From contig NZ_JBHTIU010000012.1 in NCBI RefSeq assembly GCF_042677205.1, forward strand, positions 1 to 64,000: DNA of 64,000 nt, written 5' to 3'. The first letter of the stretch is position 1. The number at the start of each line of letters is the position of its first letter. This document shows positions 23,694 through 32,704 of the stretch, piece after piece. Both the position numbers and the translations under genes were made by a program. This stretch comes from Paenibacillus_L residui. Lineage in GTDB: Bacteria > Bacillota > Bacilli > Paenibacillales > NBRC-103111. The notes under the pieces are model-generated. The model ran no database searches and was not told where the DNA came from. It saw nothing but the letters and a program-made list of their open reading frames with translations.

Positions 23694-24521
23694 TTACTCC
23701 AAATCATTTAGCACGTCGGGCCTCCGCCCCGTCATCACGTGCACAAGATCGGGGTTATTGCGCCAGAGAGCATCCAGCCGCTCGGGACCGAACTGTGCCG
23801 TTACTTTTTCGATCATGATGTCATGTCGGATATATTCCGTCGCCACGAGGACGAGTACGGGATCATGGGTTTTGACCGCCCAGGAGGTGGATTGATCCGT
23901 AAAATTGGCGATGATGACCTCTTCCCCGTCCCGGGCTGCAATGGTGAGGTGCCCGCCCGTCCTGTCGCGGACCACCTCGGGCGTCATGTAATCATGATGG
24001 AAAGTCGCTCCAATCGTCTTGTCCGGGGACCCGAACAGAACAGAGAAAACATGAACTCCTTCCCGCAGATGACGTTCCACTGCCGCCTGAATCATCGGAA
24101 CCTGCGGCTCCCAAACCGAGAGCCATAGTTCTTTCTCAGTGCGTGCGATCATCTCTGTGATTTCATTCATGACCATCTCGTCGCTGCGGATGTGCCAGAT
24201 CACGTCTATGTCCCGCTCCTGCTGCAGCATCGTCAACTCTTTCTCCAAATAGGAAAGCGATTCTTCGAACTGCTTTCTTAGCCGGTCTATTAACTCCTCC
24301 GCAGGCACCGGCGAATATTTAACCGGTTCGGAGGGCACCAGATGAACGGCCCCTTTGTCCATCAGCTTCCCCAGTACCTCGTAGATCATCGACCGGGGAA
24401 CGCCGGAGCGCTTGCTGATTTCATATCCCGTAACCGGATGTGTCTTCAGCAATCCGACATAGGCCTTACACTCGTACGGCGAAAAGCCGAGCTTCTGCAG
24501 TTCTTTAAAAACAGCATCCAT
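23694..24521 (-). CDS. TrmB-family transcriptional regulator
   Basis: A 275-residue regulator. The N-terminal winged helix (LQKLGFSPYECKAYVGLLK, then GYEISKRSGVPRSMIYEVLG) is typical of TrmB. A short coiled coil (about residues 80-105) links to a PLD-like C-terminal sensor domain. The start at 24521 matches where homologues begin; in-frame starts further upstream (24578, 24722) would add an atypical extension. It precedes azlCD by 166 bases in the same direction. Ligand unknown, probably a sugar or amino acid. Confidence 0.85.
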   Translation of the reverse strand: MDAVFKELQKLGFSPYECKAYVGLLKTHPVTGYEISKRSGVPRSMIYEVLGKLMDKGAVHLVPSEPVKYSPVPAEELIDRLRKQFEESLSYLEKELTMLQQERDIDVIWHIRSDEMVMNEITEMIARTEKELWLSVWEPQVPMIQAAVERHLREGVHVFSVLFGSPDKTIGATFHHDYMTPEVVRDRTGGHLTIAARDGEEVIIANFTDQSTSWAVKTHDPVLVLVATEYIRHDIMIEKVTAQFGPERLDALWRNNPDLVHVMTGRRPDVLNDLE

Positions 24522-24631
24522 ATTTCTCGCATCCCACCCTTTATTATTGCTCCTGCTTCCTCCGACCCGAACCTTCATTCCTTTAACCGGGTTATAGAAG
24601 TTATATTTATAGCTACTATAGTTTCGGCTGA

Positions 24632-24662
24632 AGAAAAACGGTTCATCTCCATGTGAACCGTT
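24632..24662 (-). terminator. Terminator-like hairpin upstream of the TrmB gene
   Basis: AACGGTTCA and TGAACCGTT form a perfect 9-bp stem with an 8-base loop, followed by TTTTTC on the minus strand. It could end the upstream sugar locus or attenuate the TrmB message. Confidence 0.6.
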
Positions 24663-24997
24663 AATCATTTGTGAAGGTAGATTCGCGAGAATGTAACGCG
24701 CATGATTCCGGGCCGAAAACAACAGTTGTTATGTTACTAACAACTATAATTTGAAGACATTATGCCTGTCAAGATATACCGGTCATAATTCTGTTTGGTT
24801 TCGGAACAGAATGGTTTTCCTCCTATTCTTCCCCATGAAAAAGAACTCCTCCGGCCGATAAAGAAATGCCATTCATCCCATATCTCCTCCTTATTAACCG
24901 CTTAATAACAGGAGTGTACAGGAAATTTCCTTATAACAGAAATATATAAAACCAATATATTCAATAGGAAATATCTATAAAATTTAAACGAGATGCA

Positions 24998-25037
24998 GGG
25001 CGCTGGGCAAAATACTCCTTCCGGAGGCTCAGCGCCC
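24998..25037 (-). terminator. Hairpin after the sugar-locus gene at 25125
   Basis: GGGCGCTGAGC and GCCCAGCGCCC pair over 10 of 11 positions around an 18-base loop. No T run follows directly, so it may act as a 3' stabiliser or a weak terminator. Confidence 0.45.
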
Positions 25038-25124
25038 GCTTCTCTGTCCACCCAGCGGGTGAAACGCTCGATATGCGGACTTCGCACCGTTTGCGGGTTG
25101 TCGGAGCTGTGGGCGTTTACTCTC

Positions 25125-27506
25125 TTATATCATATATAAATCCCGCATCATCCTTCCATCCGCATGGACCCAAACCATTTCCTGCAGATTGGCCGCAACA
25201 TCTCCCGTTTCAAAATGAACGGCGACCTGCTTCTCACCCACGTTAAGATGAACCCGTTCCACTTTCGGCTCGGTTGGATACACATGAAGCACGCCGTCCT
25301 TTTCTTCGGCGCGGCAGTTCCACGTCCGCAAGCTTCCATGCTCGTCGTATGCCGCATATGCTTTGCCCAGCGCCACCTCGGCCAGGCATTTAAAATGCTC
25401 ATGCACGTCGTTATCCTGCAGATTGGTCTCATGCCAATCCGAGATCATCCCGATGTACTGCTCGCCGATGACGAATTCCTGCGAAGGATATTTCAGCGTA
25501 TGATGATGCCCTTCCTGCGCACGTCTCCGATCGCTTACCATCATCTGCTTGCTGATCTGCCTTGCCCGAACGTACGGGTCGGGAACAAACGCCCATCTTA
25601 ACGCTCCCAAATTCATGTCGACCATCTGCACGCAGCTGCCCAGCGCGTTCATCGTCTGCTCCAAATAGTACAGCTTGCCGGTCAGCAGATAAGCATACCA
25701 GGTGCTGTAGGTGCGCCAGGAAGTCCAGGCATGCGGCGAATTCAGCATATTCGGCTGGATGGCCACGTCATATTGCGATTCCCAGAACCGTCTGGTCGCC
25801 CCTCTTTGGCGTCCGTCCGGGATCAGAAGATTGGCCAGGCACTCATGTCCGTCCACCAGCTTCAGCGCCGCTTCCCGGTATACGGCACGCTCATTCTCCG
25901 GCTGCATCAGCGCAAATAACCCGAGCTGCAGCGCACTGCAGCTAATCATGCCGTCCTCATAAGTCAGCTCGCCTTCCGTATCGATGTCGCCGTCCGCCGC
26001 CGCCAGCTCATCCATCGCTCTGCGCACGGAAGCGGTATGCCGGACAAGCCGTTCACGCCATAGCGGATCATCGGCGGCCAAAGCTTGTTCCGCCAGGATC
26101 AGCTCCATCAGGCTCTTCGCCGGATAGATCACCGACGTATAATGTGTTTTCCCGGCGCGGTAGGAGCCGTCCGGGTGCTGTGCATGCCGTATGAGCCAAT
26201 CCGCCAGATCAGAGGCTCTTTGCAGTACGGCTTCATCCCCTGTCGCTTCGTAGCGGTCGACCAGAATCCCCACCATGGAGCTTACGTTCTGGATTCTGTG
26301 CTTCACCAGCAGCGGTTCATGGCTTTCCATATCAAACATCAATGGGTAAATGGATTCCATAATTTGCTCCGTCCGTTCCAGCAGCTCCCGATCCGGAAAA
26401 TACTGCTGTGACAAGTAGAGCGTATACAGCCCGTACCAGCTTTCGCAGTGCGACGTCGCTCTCGGCGGATAGACAAGCGCCGCCGCCCTCGCCTTGTCCA
26501 TAAACCACAGCCAGTCGGGTCTGACGGAAACAATCGCTTCGCTCTGCTTGCCCGAGCTATTCTCCACATCGATCCGGATATGCCCCCGGGCCTCCCCTGC
26601 CTGGATCAACAGCTCATATTTATTCCCGCCGGCTGCTTCCGGCCGCACTGTCATCCGCTGCCCATCCGGCATCTGAATCCGCGCCGTGACGCTCTCGTCG
26701 GAATGAATAATCATGCGGGTGCTTTCACCTTTCGCCAGCGTCGTCCGTGCGATTTCCAGCATGGGAGCGGCACAGACCGGCGCAAGCGCCGGCAGCAGCC
26801 CATCCAGACGCTGAAGCGGAATCAGCCGGAGCGTCCATTCCTTCGTCTTGCCCGGAAGCAGTTGGAACTGCGTCTGCGGGTGGCGCTCAGGCAGGGGGCC
26901 TGCATGAAGGAAATCAATCGTAAACGTTTCGACGCGGTGGCCGCCCCATTCCAGTTCCCCTTCCATGTAGCCGACGTTGTACTGCAGGCTCCAGGACGCT
27001 ACCGGCTGCGGGCATGCAAGGGCGATAAGCGCCCCTTCCGGTCTCATGCAGTAGCCCCAGAAATGCGTTCGCTCGCACCGCAGCAGCGTCGGGAAAAATT
27101 TATCATTCCAATCCGGGAACTTCTCCATATAGGAATCGATTCCGGTCATCAGCCCCAGCGATTGCGGCTGCAGCGGAAGCCTTCCCGTATTGGTGACGGC
27201 CGCGCTAACCGCCAACTGCCCGCCTATACTGTGATAGCGCAGCGAACATTCCAAAGCGCCCGAGCCTCCCGCAAAAACCGCCTCATCCGTCTTCTGCGCA
27301 TCAAGCGTTACGCCGATCACATGTTTTTCGCCGTTCCATTCCCCTACCCACGTGAAGCCGGCAAACGGCCCTTTTCTGAAATCAACATCGATCCAGCCTT
27401 CATCCGACAACAGCCGCATGCGATCCACCTGACCGTTCCGGTGCAGCGCAGCTTCCCAGCGGGGACCTCCGATCCGGATCAAAGCATCCTGTGCGGGTAA
27501 TGACAT
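25125..27506 (-). CDS. Large cytoplasmic six-hairpin-glycosidase-like protein
   Basis: A 793-residue protein without a signal peptide. Residues 1-330 look beta-rich (repeated short strands, WTLRLIPLQ, RIDVENSSGK). Residues 330-700 are helical with Trp/Tyr-rich segments (SHCESWYGLYTLYLSQQYF, HYTSVIYPAKSLMELILAEQ, SPHAWTSWRTYSTWYAYLLT), as in (alpha/alpha)6-barrel carbohydrate-active proteins. A short beta domain ends it. The family is not identified with certainty. It is the last gene of a transporter operon, so it probably acts on the imported oligosaccharide inside the cell. GAGGAGG precedes the ATG. Confidence 0.65.
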   Translation of the reverse strand: MSLPAQDALIRIGGPRWEAALHRNGQVDRMRLLSDEGWIDVDFRKGPFAGFTWVGEWNGEKHVIGVTLDAQKTDEAVFAGGSGALECSLRYHSIGGQLAVSAAVTNTGRLPLQPQSLGLMTGIDSYMEKFPDWNDKFFPTLLRCERTHFWGYCMRPEGALIALACPQPVASWSLQYNVGYMEGELEWGGHRVETFTIDFLHAGPLPERHPQTQFQLLPGKTKEWTLRLIPLQRLDGLLPALAPVCAAPMLEIARTTLAKGESTRMIIHSDESVTARIQMPDGQRMTVRPEAAGGNKYELLIQAGEARGHIRIDVENSSGKQSEAIVSVRPDWLWFMDKARAAALVYPPRATSHCESWYGLYTLYLSQQYFPDRELLERTEQIMESIYPLMFDMESHEPLLVKHRIQNVSSMVGILVDRYEATGDEAVLQRASDLADWLIRHAQHPDGSYRAGKTHYTSVIYPAKSLMELILAEQALAADDPLWRERLVRHTASVRRAMDELAAADGDIDTEGELTYEDGMISCSALQLGLFALMQPENERAVYREAALKLVDGHECLANLLIPDGRQRGATRRFWESQYDVAIQPNMLNSPHAWTSWRTYSTWYAYLLTGKLYYLEQTMNALGSCVQMVDMNLGALRWAFVPDPYVRARQISKQMMVSDRRRAQEGHHHTLKYPSQEFVIGEQYIGMISDWHETNLQDNDVHEHFKCLAEVALGKAYAAYDEHGSLRTWNCRAEEKDGVLHVYPTEPKVERVHLNVGEKQVAVHFETGDVAANLQEMVWVHADGRMMRDLYMI

Positions 27507-27552
27507 GATTGACTTCCTCCTCTATCGGTTCTGGAATTGCGGTATCGCACTC

Positions 27553-28437
27553 CTATTCTTTTACCGAGCCCAGCATAATGCCATGAATGAAAAAACGCTG
27601 TAAAAACGGATACACCACCAGAATCGGCAGCATCGAAATTACGATTTTCGCCGCATTTAATGTTTTATTGGACAACTGTGCCATCTGGCGCAGCTCTTCC
27701 GTCGTCATGTTATCCGTGTTGATCTGCACCACCAACTGCTGAATGTAGGTTTGCAGCGGATAATTCTCCTGCTTGTTCATCAGGATAAGCCCGTCAAAAA
27801 ACGAGTTCCAGTGACCCACGATACTAAACAGTGTGATGGTCGCAAGCACGGGCACCGACAGCGGCAAATAGATTTTGATCAACATATACCAGGGTCCGGC
27901 CCCGTCCATCATCCCGGCCTCATCCATATCCTTCGGGATGCTCCGGAAGTAGTTGACAAGCAAAATGACGTTGAACACCGGAACGGCCGTCGGCAGCACC
28001 AATGCCCAAATCGTATCCAGCAAGCCGTACGACTTGATCGTAACAAACCAGGGAATCAGCCCGCCGCTAAACAGCATCGTAAATACGATAAACCACATAT
28101 ACACATTGCGGAAGCGGAACTGCTCCGGTGTGCGGGACAGCGGATACGCCATCATGGCGCAGACGACAAAGTTGATGATCCCTCCCAGGAAAACCCGTTT
28201 GAGCGAAACGCCGAATGCCGTGAAGAAGGCCTGTTCCTGCAGGATTTTTTTGTAAGAGGAAAGCGTAAAGTCCACCGGCCAGAAGGTAACCATGCCTGCA
28301 GCCACTGCGGCCTTGTCGCTAAAGGACACCGCAATCGTGTACCAGATCGGAAAGATACACAACAGTGACGAAATGACCAATATAGCGATAATTATGGTAT
28401 CCGCCGTACGCGACATCAACGTGACATTTCTAACCAT
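27553..28437 (-). CDS. Carbohydrate ABC transporter permease (YtcP/LplC type)
   Basis: A 294-residue inner-membrane permease with six predicted spans and the EAA-type coupling loop MDEAGMMDGAGPWYMLIKIYLPLSVP. The C-terminal RFFIHGIMLGSVKE is characteristic of the LplC/YtcP group that serves oligo-uronide and polysaccharide-derived sugars. It lies 14 bases after the partner permease gene. No ATPase is encoded in the locus; such systems share a common MsmX-like ATPase encoded elsewhere. Confidence 0.93.
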   Translation of the reverse strand: MVRNVTLMSRTADTIIIAILVISSLLCIFPIWYTIAVSFSDKAAVAAGMVTFWPVDFTLSSYKKILQEQAFFTAFGVSLKRVFLGGIINFVVCAMMAYPLSRTPEQFRFRNVYMWFIVFTMLFSGGLIPWFVTIKSYGLLDTIWALVLPTAVPVFNVILLVNYFRSIPKDMDEAGMMDGAGPWYMLIKIYLPLSVPVLATITLFSIVGHWNSFFDGLILMNKQENYPLQTYIQQLVVQINTDNMTTEELRQMAQLSNKTLNAAKIVISMLPILVVYPFLQRFFIHGIMLGSVKE

Positions 28438-28451
28438 AACGATCCGCCCCC

Positions 28452-29342
28452 TTAGAAAATGCGGTAGTTGGCGAATTTCGACGCCAGCACGTAGGAAAGG
28501 ATGATAAGCACAAAGCTGATGACCGATTTCAGCAGGCCGACAGCCGTTGCCAGACCGTATTGAACCTGCAGCAGACCGGCGCGGTAAACGTAGGTGTCGA
28601 TAATGTCGCCGGAATCGTATACGAGAGGATTGTACAAGTTGAAAATCTGGTCAAAACCGGCATTCAGCACATTGCCCAGGCTCAGCGTAGCCAGCAGGAT
28701 GATCGTCGGCTTCAGGCTTGGCAGCGTAATATATCGCAGTTGTTGAAGCCGGCTGGCGCCGTCGATTGCGGCCGCTTCGTAAAGCGCCGGACTGATCCCT
28801 GTGAGCGCGGCCAAATAAACGATCGTCCCGAACCCGAACTCCTTCCATACATCACTGGCCACGACAATCCCCGGGAACCAGTTATTGCTGGCCATAAACA
28901 TGATCGGTTCCATGCCGAAAACGGCCAAAAGCTGGTTGATCAATCCGTCCATGGACAGAAGGTCGGTAATAATGCCCGCCAAGATAACCCATGACAGAAA
29001 ATGGGGCAGGTACACGATCGTCTGGACGCTGCGCTTAAACAGAACCGTTCTGACTTCATTCAGCAACAGCGCAAATAAGACAGGCACCGCCAAATTGGCC
29101 ACAATTTTGAGCACGGCGATATAGATCGTGTTAAAAAAGATTTTGCGGCTGTCAGGCAGCTCGAACAAATAACGGAAGTTGTCCAGCCCGACCCATTCCG
29201 AACGCCAGAAGCCCAAATTCGGCTTGAAGTTCTGAAACGCGATCGTAACACCGAACATCGGTACGACGCTGAACAAGATCAGCAGCACGATCCCCGGCAG
29301 CAGCATCAGGTGATAATGAAGCGCAAACGGCTGTTTTTTCAC
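28452..29342 (-). CDS. Carbohydrate ABC transporter permease (LplB/YteP type)
   Basis: A 296-residue permease beginning with GTG after GAGGTGAG. The LplB-type N-terminus HYHLMLLPGIVLLILFSVVP, six spans and the EAA loop YEAAAIDGASRLQQLRYITL are clear. It forms the membrane channel with the permease at 27553. A hairpin lies between it and the upstream binding-protein gene, which usually lowers permease expression relative to the binding protein. Confidence 0.94.
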   Translation of the reverse strand: MKKQPFALHYHLMLLPGIVLLILFSVVPMFGVTIAFQNFKPNLGFWRSEWVGLDNFRYLFELPDSRKIFFNTIYIAVLKIVANLAVPVLFALLLNEVRTVLFKRSVQTIVYLPHFLSWVILAGIITDLLSMDGLINQLLAVFGMEPIMFMASNNWFPGIVVASDVWKEFGFGTIVYLAALTGISPALYEAAAIDGASRLQQLRYITLPSLKPTIILLATLSLGNVLNAGFDQIFNLYNPLVYDSGDIIDTYVYRAGLLQVQYGLATAVGLLKSVISFVLIILSYVLASKFANYRIF

Positions 29343-29375
29343 TGGTCTCTCTCACCTCTCATCGATGATCGGAAA

Positions 29376-29416
29376 GGGCGGGGAAAGGCAGGCGGTCCTT
29401 TTGCTTTCCCGCGCCC
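29376..29416 (-). terminator. Intercistronic hairpin after the binding-protein gene
   Basis: GGGCGCGGGAAAG and CTTTCCCCGCCC pair over about 12 positions around a 16-base loop, directly after the binding-protein stop codon. Partial termination or 3' protection would make more binding protein than permease. Confidence 0.65.
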
Positions 29417-29424
29417 GTATTGAA

Positions 29425-31044
29425 CTACTCCCCAAGCGCATCCCGGACTTCTTTTGTAATTTGTTCGCCGCCCAGCTTCTTCCACTGTTCAACGAAGTTG
29501 TCAAACGCATCCAGCGGCTCTTTGCCCATAATGATCTTCAGGAATGTTTCTTTCTCCATCTTGTTGAGGGTGGCGTTCTTCAGCTCCATCGTTTTGGTTA
29601 TGGAAGTAAACAGATTCTCCTCGGGCTTGAGCGGACCATGCAAAGGGTCGCTTCCAACCGTGTAGGCGTAAAACGGCTGCCATGCCCCCAAATCCTTGGC
29701 CGGATCAAAATCCGCGGCCTTGGCTTTCGCATAGATTTCCTGCATTTCAGGAATCATATCCTCCGGCTTGGCTTTGCCTTCCAGCACATCTCTGAGCATA
29801 TCGTGCTTACGCGTAACCGTGTCTGCATTTTCAATAACAAGCCGCATTGGCCAATATCCCGGATTCACCCGGTTATCCAGTTTTTTCGCATCCGGATCCA
29901 TTCCCCTCTCGGCGGCCACCGTCGTATTCACGGCGATCATCACCGCTTCCGGATGCTTGATCCCTTTTTTGACCACCACGAAGGAATTGCTGACCGGAAC
30001 GGTATGCGTTCTGAAATTTCCCTCGGCATCCAGCGGTGCGGCCAGCGCGATCCAATTGGAATTCGGATCGTTTTTCACTGCGTCGCCAAGCGGCCCCCAA
30101 GGCATCCACCACAGGCCAAAAAACATGCCGGCCTTGCCGCCTGCAGTCAGCTCGAAAGCTTCCTTCCGAAGCGCAAATTCCTGGTCGATCAGCCCTGCGG
30201 CATACCAATCTCTCAGCTTGGCCAGGGCATCTTTCACCTCGGGTTGGATCGAGCCGTAGGTGATCTGACCTTCTTTATCTTTTATCCAGTAGGTCGGATA
30301 AGCCCCGAAATAGCTGAAGATCGAAGCAAACCCGTTATTCCCGAAAATAAGATCCGTAGGCGAACCTGGCAGTCCGACCGTATCGGCCTTGCCGTTGCCG
30401 TCAGGGTCCTTTTCGATAAAGGCGTTGGCAACAGCCTCAATGTCCTCCATCGTTTTCGGCTCCTGCAGCCCCAGCTTATCCAGCCAGTCTTTGCGCACCC
30501 ACAGGAAATACGGAGCGTCGCCCTGCGGCACGATATTCGGAATCGCCATCAGCTTGCCGTCGAACGTTGCTTTCTCCAGAGCCTTGCCTTCCGTTGTAGC
30601 ATAAAAGTCCTTAACCTGAGGCGATGCATATTTGTCATAGACTGCGGTCATATCCTCCAATTGATCCGCTTCCACCATTTGCCGCAGCTCTTTCTCGCCG
30701 ACGACCATTACATCCGGAATATCGTTGCTGGCAATGGCCACTTGAACCTTCTGGGTGAACGGGTCGCCGCTTTTGGCGGTGAGCGTGTAATCAAATTTAA
30801 TGTTGGTCTTGTCGAAAATATAGCGGGTGAACTGGTTGTTATCTACGGTGTCCTCTGCCGGAAGGGTCTTGTCCTCCGGATTCAGCGGCTTGGCAATCGT
30901 GAGCGTTACAGGCTCGGGGAATTTATAGAATGGGTCCGCCGGCGTCTTTGCTTCTTCTGTTGTGGAAGCCCCCTGATCTTTTGCCCCGCATCCGCTTGCG
31001 AGCAGCACGGTACTTGCCAGAATTACAGTCATCCATTTTTTCAC
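29425..31044 (-). CDS. Extracellular sugar-binding lipoprotein (LplA/YtcQ type)
   Basis: A 539-residue family-1 solute-binding protein. The signal sequence has lipobox LASGC near residue 19 and a Thr/Ala-rich linker. The mature part shows LDKLGLQEPKTMEDIEAV and NPGYWPMRLVIENADT, landmarks of the long LplA/YtcQ type that binds oligosaccharides. It starts with GTG after GGGGGAG. A cre-like site lies 24 bases upstream, suggesting CcpA control, and the YesN/YesM pair upstream is the likely specific regulator. Confidence 0.93.
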   Translation of the reverse strand: MKKWMTVILASTVLLASGCGAKDQGASTTEEAKTPADPFYKFPEPVTLTIAKPLNPEDKTLPAEDTVDNNQFTRYIFDKTNIKFDYTLTAKSGDPFTQKVQVAIASNDIPDVMVVGEKELRQMVEADQLEDMTAVYDKYASPQVKDFYATTEGKALEKATFDGKLMAIPNIVPQGDAPYFLWVRKDWLDKLGLQEPKTMEDIEAVANAFIEKDPDGNGKADTVGLPGSPTDLIFGNNGFASIFSYFGAYPTYWIKDKEGQITYGSIQPEVKDALAKLRDWYAAGLIDQEFALRKEAFELTAGGKAGMFFGLWWMPWGPLGDAVKNDPNSNWIALAAPLDAEGNFRTHTVPVSNSFVVVKKGIKHPEAVMIAVNTTVAAERGMDPDAKKLDNRVNPGYWPMRLVIENADTVTRKHDMLRDVLEGKAKPEDMIPEMQEIYAKAKAADFDPAKDLGAWQPFYAYTVGSDPLHGPLKPEENLFTSITKTMELKNATLNKMEKETFLKIIMGKEPLDAFDNFVEQWKKLGGEQITKEVRDALGE

Positions 31045-31067
31045 GAAAACTCCCCCTGTCTCATAAT

Positions 31068-31081
31068 TGTTTGCGCTTACA
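31068..31081. promoter_or_regulatory. Candidate CcpA (cre) site
   Basis: On the minus strand TGTAAGCGCAAACA matches the cre consensus TGWAANCGNTNWCA at all but one position. It lies just upstream of the binding-protein gene, so it would act as a roadblock or promoter-overlapping site. Confidence 0.5.
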
Positions 31082-31318
31082 ACTCCCTTGGCGCAAAGCC
31101 GGCGGAAGTCGTAAGCCTTACCATTATTGTAGCTTCCGCCGGAGTTGCGGGAGTTTCATTTCGTCGTCAGATCAGTCCTCATTTCTTATGCTAAAATCTT
31201 TAATTCTGGCTTTCCCCTGAATTTTTCAAATCATTTGTGCACCTGCTTGCGGATCATTTGCAGACCCCAATCGGCAAATCATCGGTTATGGGGAGCCGCC
31301 GGCTGCCATCAGGCCGCC

Positions 31319-32701
31319 CTACTTGCTTGACCGATAGGCGCTGGGAAGCATCCCGGTTTTGTCCTTGAAGACTCGGCTGAAATATTTTTCATTCGGATAT
31401 CCGGTCTGTGTCGCGATCCAATAAATCGGCTTGTCGGTGTCTCGCAGCAGCTTCTTGGCCCAATCGATCCGGGCCCGGCGGACATATTCATTGAAGGATA
31501 CGCCAACAATATCCCGGAAGCACTGGCTCAAATAGCTTTGGCTCAAATTGACTTCCCCGGCCACCTCCCGCAGCGTGATCTCCCTGCTCAAGTCCTGATG
31601 GATGATCTGGGCCGCTTTCCAGACACAAGAGATGACTTCCTGGGAGTAGGAGAGTTTAAATAAATAGGATGCAAGCTCCTGCCGCAAGCCTTCCAGCCAC
31701 CTCTTCCAGGTCTGCCAGGACAGTTCTTGGCGCGGGGCCGTCCAGGTTTCTGCCGGAACGACACGTTCCCAGCGGGTAGAGGCCATTATAAATAAAATCC
31801 CCAACTGCCGCGGGGGCAGCTTCATCGCTTCGAGCGTAGCCAAGTTTTCTTCATACTGCCGATCATGAATCACCCACTGCAAGCTGGACCAGACTTCCTG
31901 AAGCGCCTGTTCTTCTTCGAGGGAGACCGGCCTTCGGCCCGTCGTCTCCTGCAGCTGCTGAAAGCTCCTTCTCCATACCTGCGGAGCATCAGGGTCCCAT
32001 TCATAAAACATAAAGCGCTCCCTGTACTCCTGAAGCGTACGGATCACCTGGCTGCCGCCCCCGGAGCCGATGCCGTCAAGAAGCATGGCGACCCCGCCGC
32101 AAAGAAAAGGATCTTTGAGCAAGAGAGCCTTACATTCCTCCGTCCATTCTCCTTCCTCACAGGGCAGAAACCAAATCCCCGGAGCGCTTTCCTCCACAGG
32201 CTTGCCGCGGTAAACCGGACTGCACATCTGTCTGTCCCCATCGATACAAGCCGCCAGCCATACGATCGCCCGATCCGGGGCCGCTTTTTCATTTTCCGCC
32301 CAGGCCCGCGCCTGCTGCTTCATTTCATATTTGATGCGCTGCTCGATTCTGCTCAGCACCTCTTCCATTTTGTCCTGCTGCAGCTCCGTTTTGGCAATAT
32401 AATCGATGGCCCCAAGCCGAAGCGCTTCCTGTATATATTCAAAATCCTGATGAAACGTCAAAATAACCGTCCAAACGCGCGGATAAAGCTGCCTTACCGT
32501 TCGGATCAACTCGATCCCGCTCATCCTTGGCATGGAAAGATCGGTAATCAAGAGATCCACTTCCCGGTTGCTTAAAAACGCAAGGGCATCCTCCCCATTT
32601 CCCGCTTCCCCGATCACCTGCATTCCGAACTGCTCCCAAGGCATCAATGATATAAAACCTTTCCGCACAAGCCTGTCATCCTCAACAATCAATACGCGCA
32701 T
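31319..32701 (-). CDS. YesN-type response regulator with AraC output domain
   Basis: A 460-residue regulator. The receiver domain occupies residues 1-120 (VEDDR acidic pocket, DLLITDLSMP with phospho-acceptor Asp near 55, conserved Lys in YIAKTE). A poorly conserved linker follows, then an AraC helix-turn-helix pair at the end (LREVAGEVNLSQSYLSQCFR, PIYWIATQTGYPNEKYFSRV). The gene follows its kinase by 3 bases, so they are translated together. It most likely activates the adjacent transporter operon in response to an extracellular sugar. Confidence 0.94.
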   Translation of the reverse strand: MRVLIVEDDRLVRKGFISLMPWEQFGMQVIGEAGNGEDALAFLSNREVDLLITDLSMPRMSGIELIRTVRQLYPRVWTVILTFHQDFEYIQEALRLGAIDYIAKTELQQDKMEEVLSRIEQRIKYEMKQQARAWAENEKAAPDRAIVWLAACIDGDRQMCSPVYRGKPVEESAPGIWFLPCEEGEWTEECKALLLKDPFLCGGVAMLLDGIGSGGGSQVIRTLQEYRERFMFYEWDPDAPQVWRRSFQQLQETTGRRPVSLEEEQALQEVWSSLQWVIHDRQYEENLATLEAMKLPPRQLGILFIMASTRWERVVPAETWTAPRQELSWQTWKRWLEGLRQELASYLFKLSYSQEVISCVWKAAQIIHQDLSREITLREVAGEVNLSQSYLSQCFRDIVGVSFNEYVRRARIDWAKKLLRDTDKPIYWIATQTGYPNEKYFSRVFKDKTGMLPSAYRSSK

Positions 32702-32704
32702 AAG

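Larger units (their letters stand above)
24522..25124. other. Intergenic 0.6 kb with two minus-strand hairpins
   Basis: No gene is apparent between the TrmB gene and the large six-hairpin-like gene. It contains the two terminator-like hairpins listed next and the AT-rich TrmB promoter region, where I cannot fix the promoter. Confidence 0.5.

Noticed and set aside
29365..31194. A long open frame on the plus strand opposite the sugar-binding lipoprotein gene
   Set aside because: It is the antisense of a well-supported gene, has no ribosome site, and its sequence resembles no protein family. High-GC third positions of the sense gene explain the open frame.
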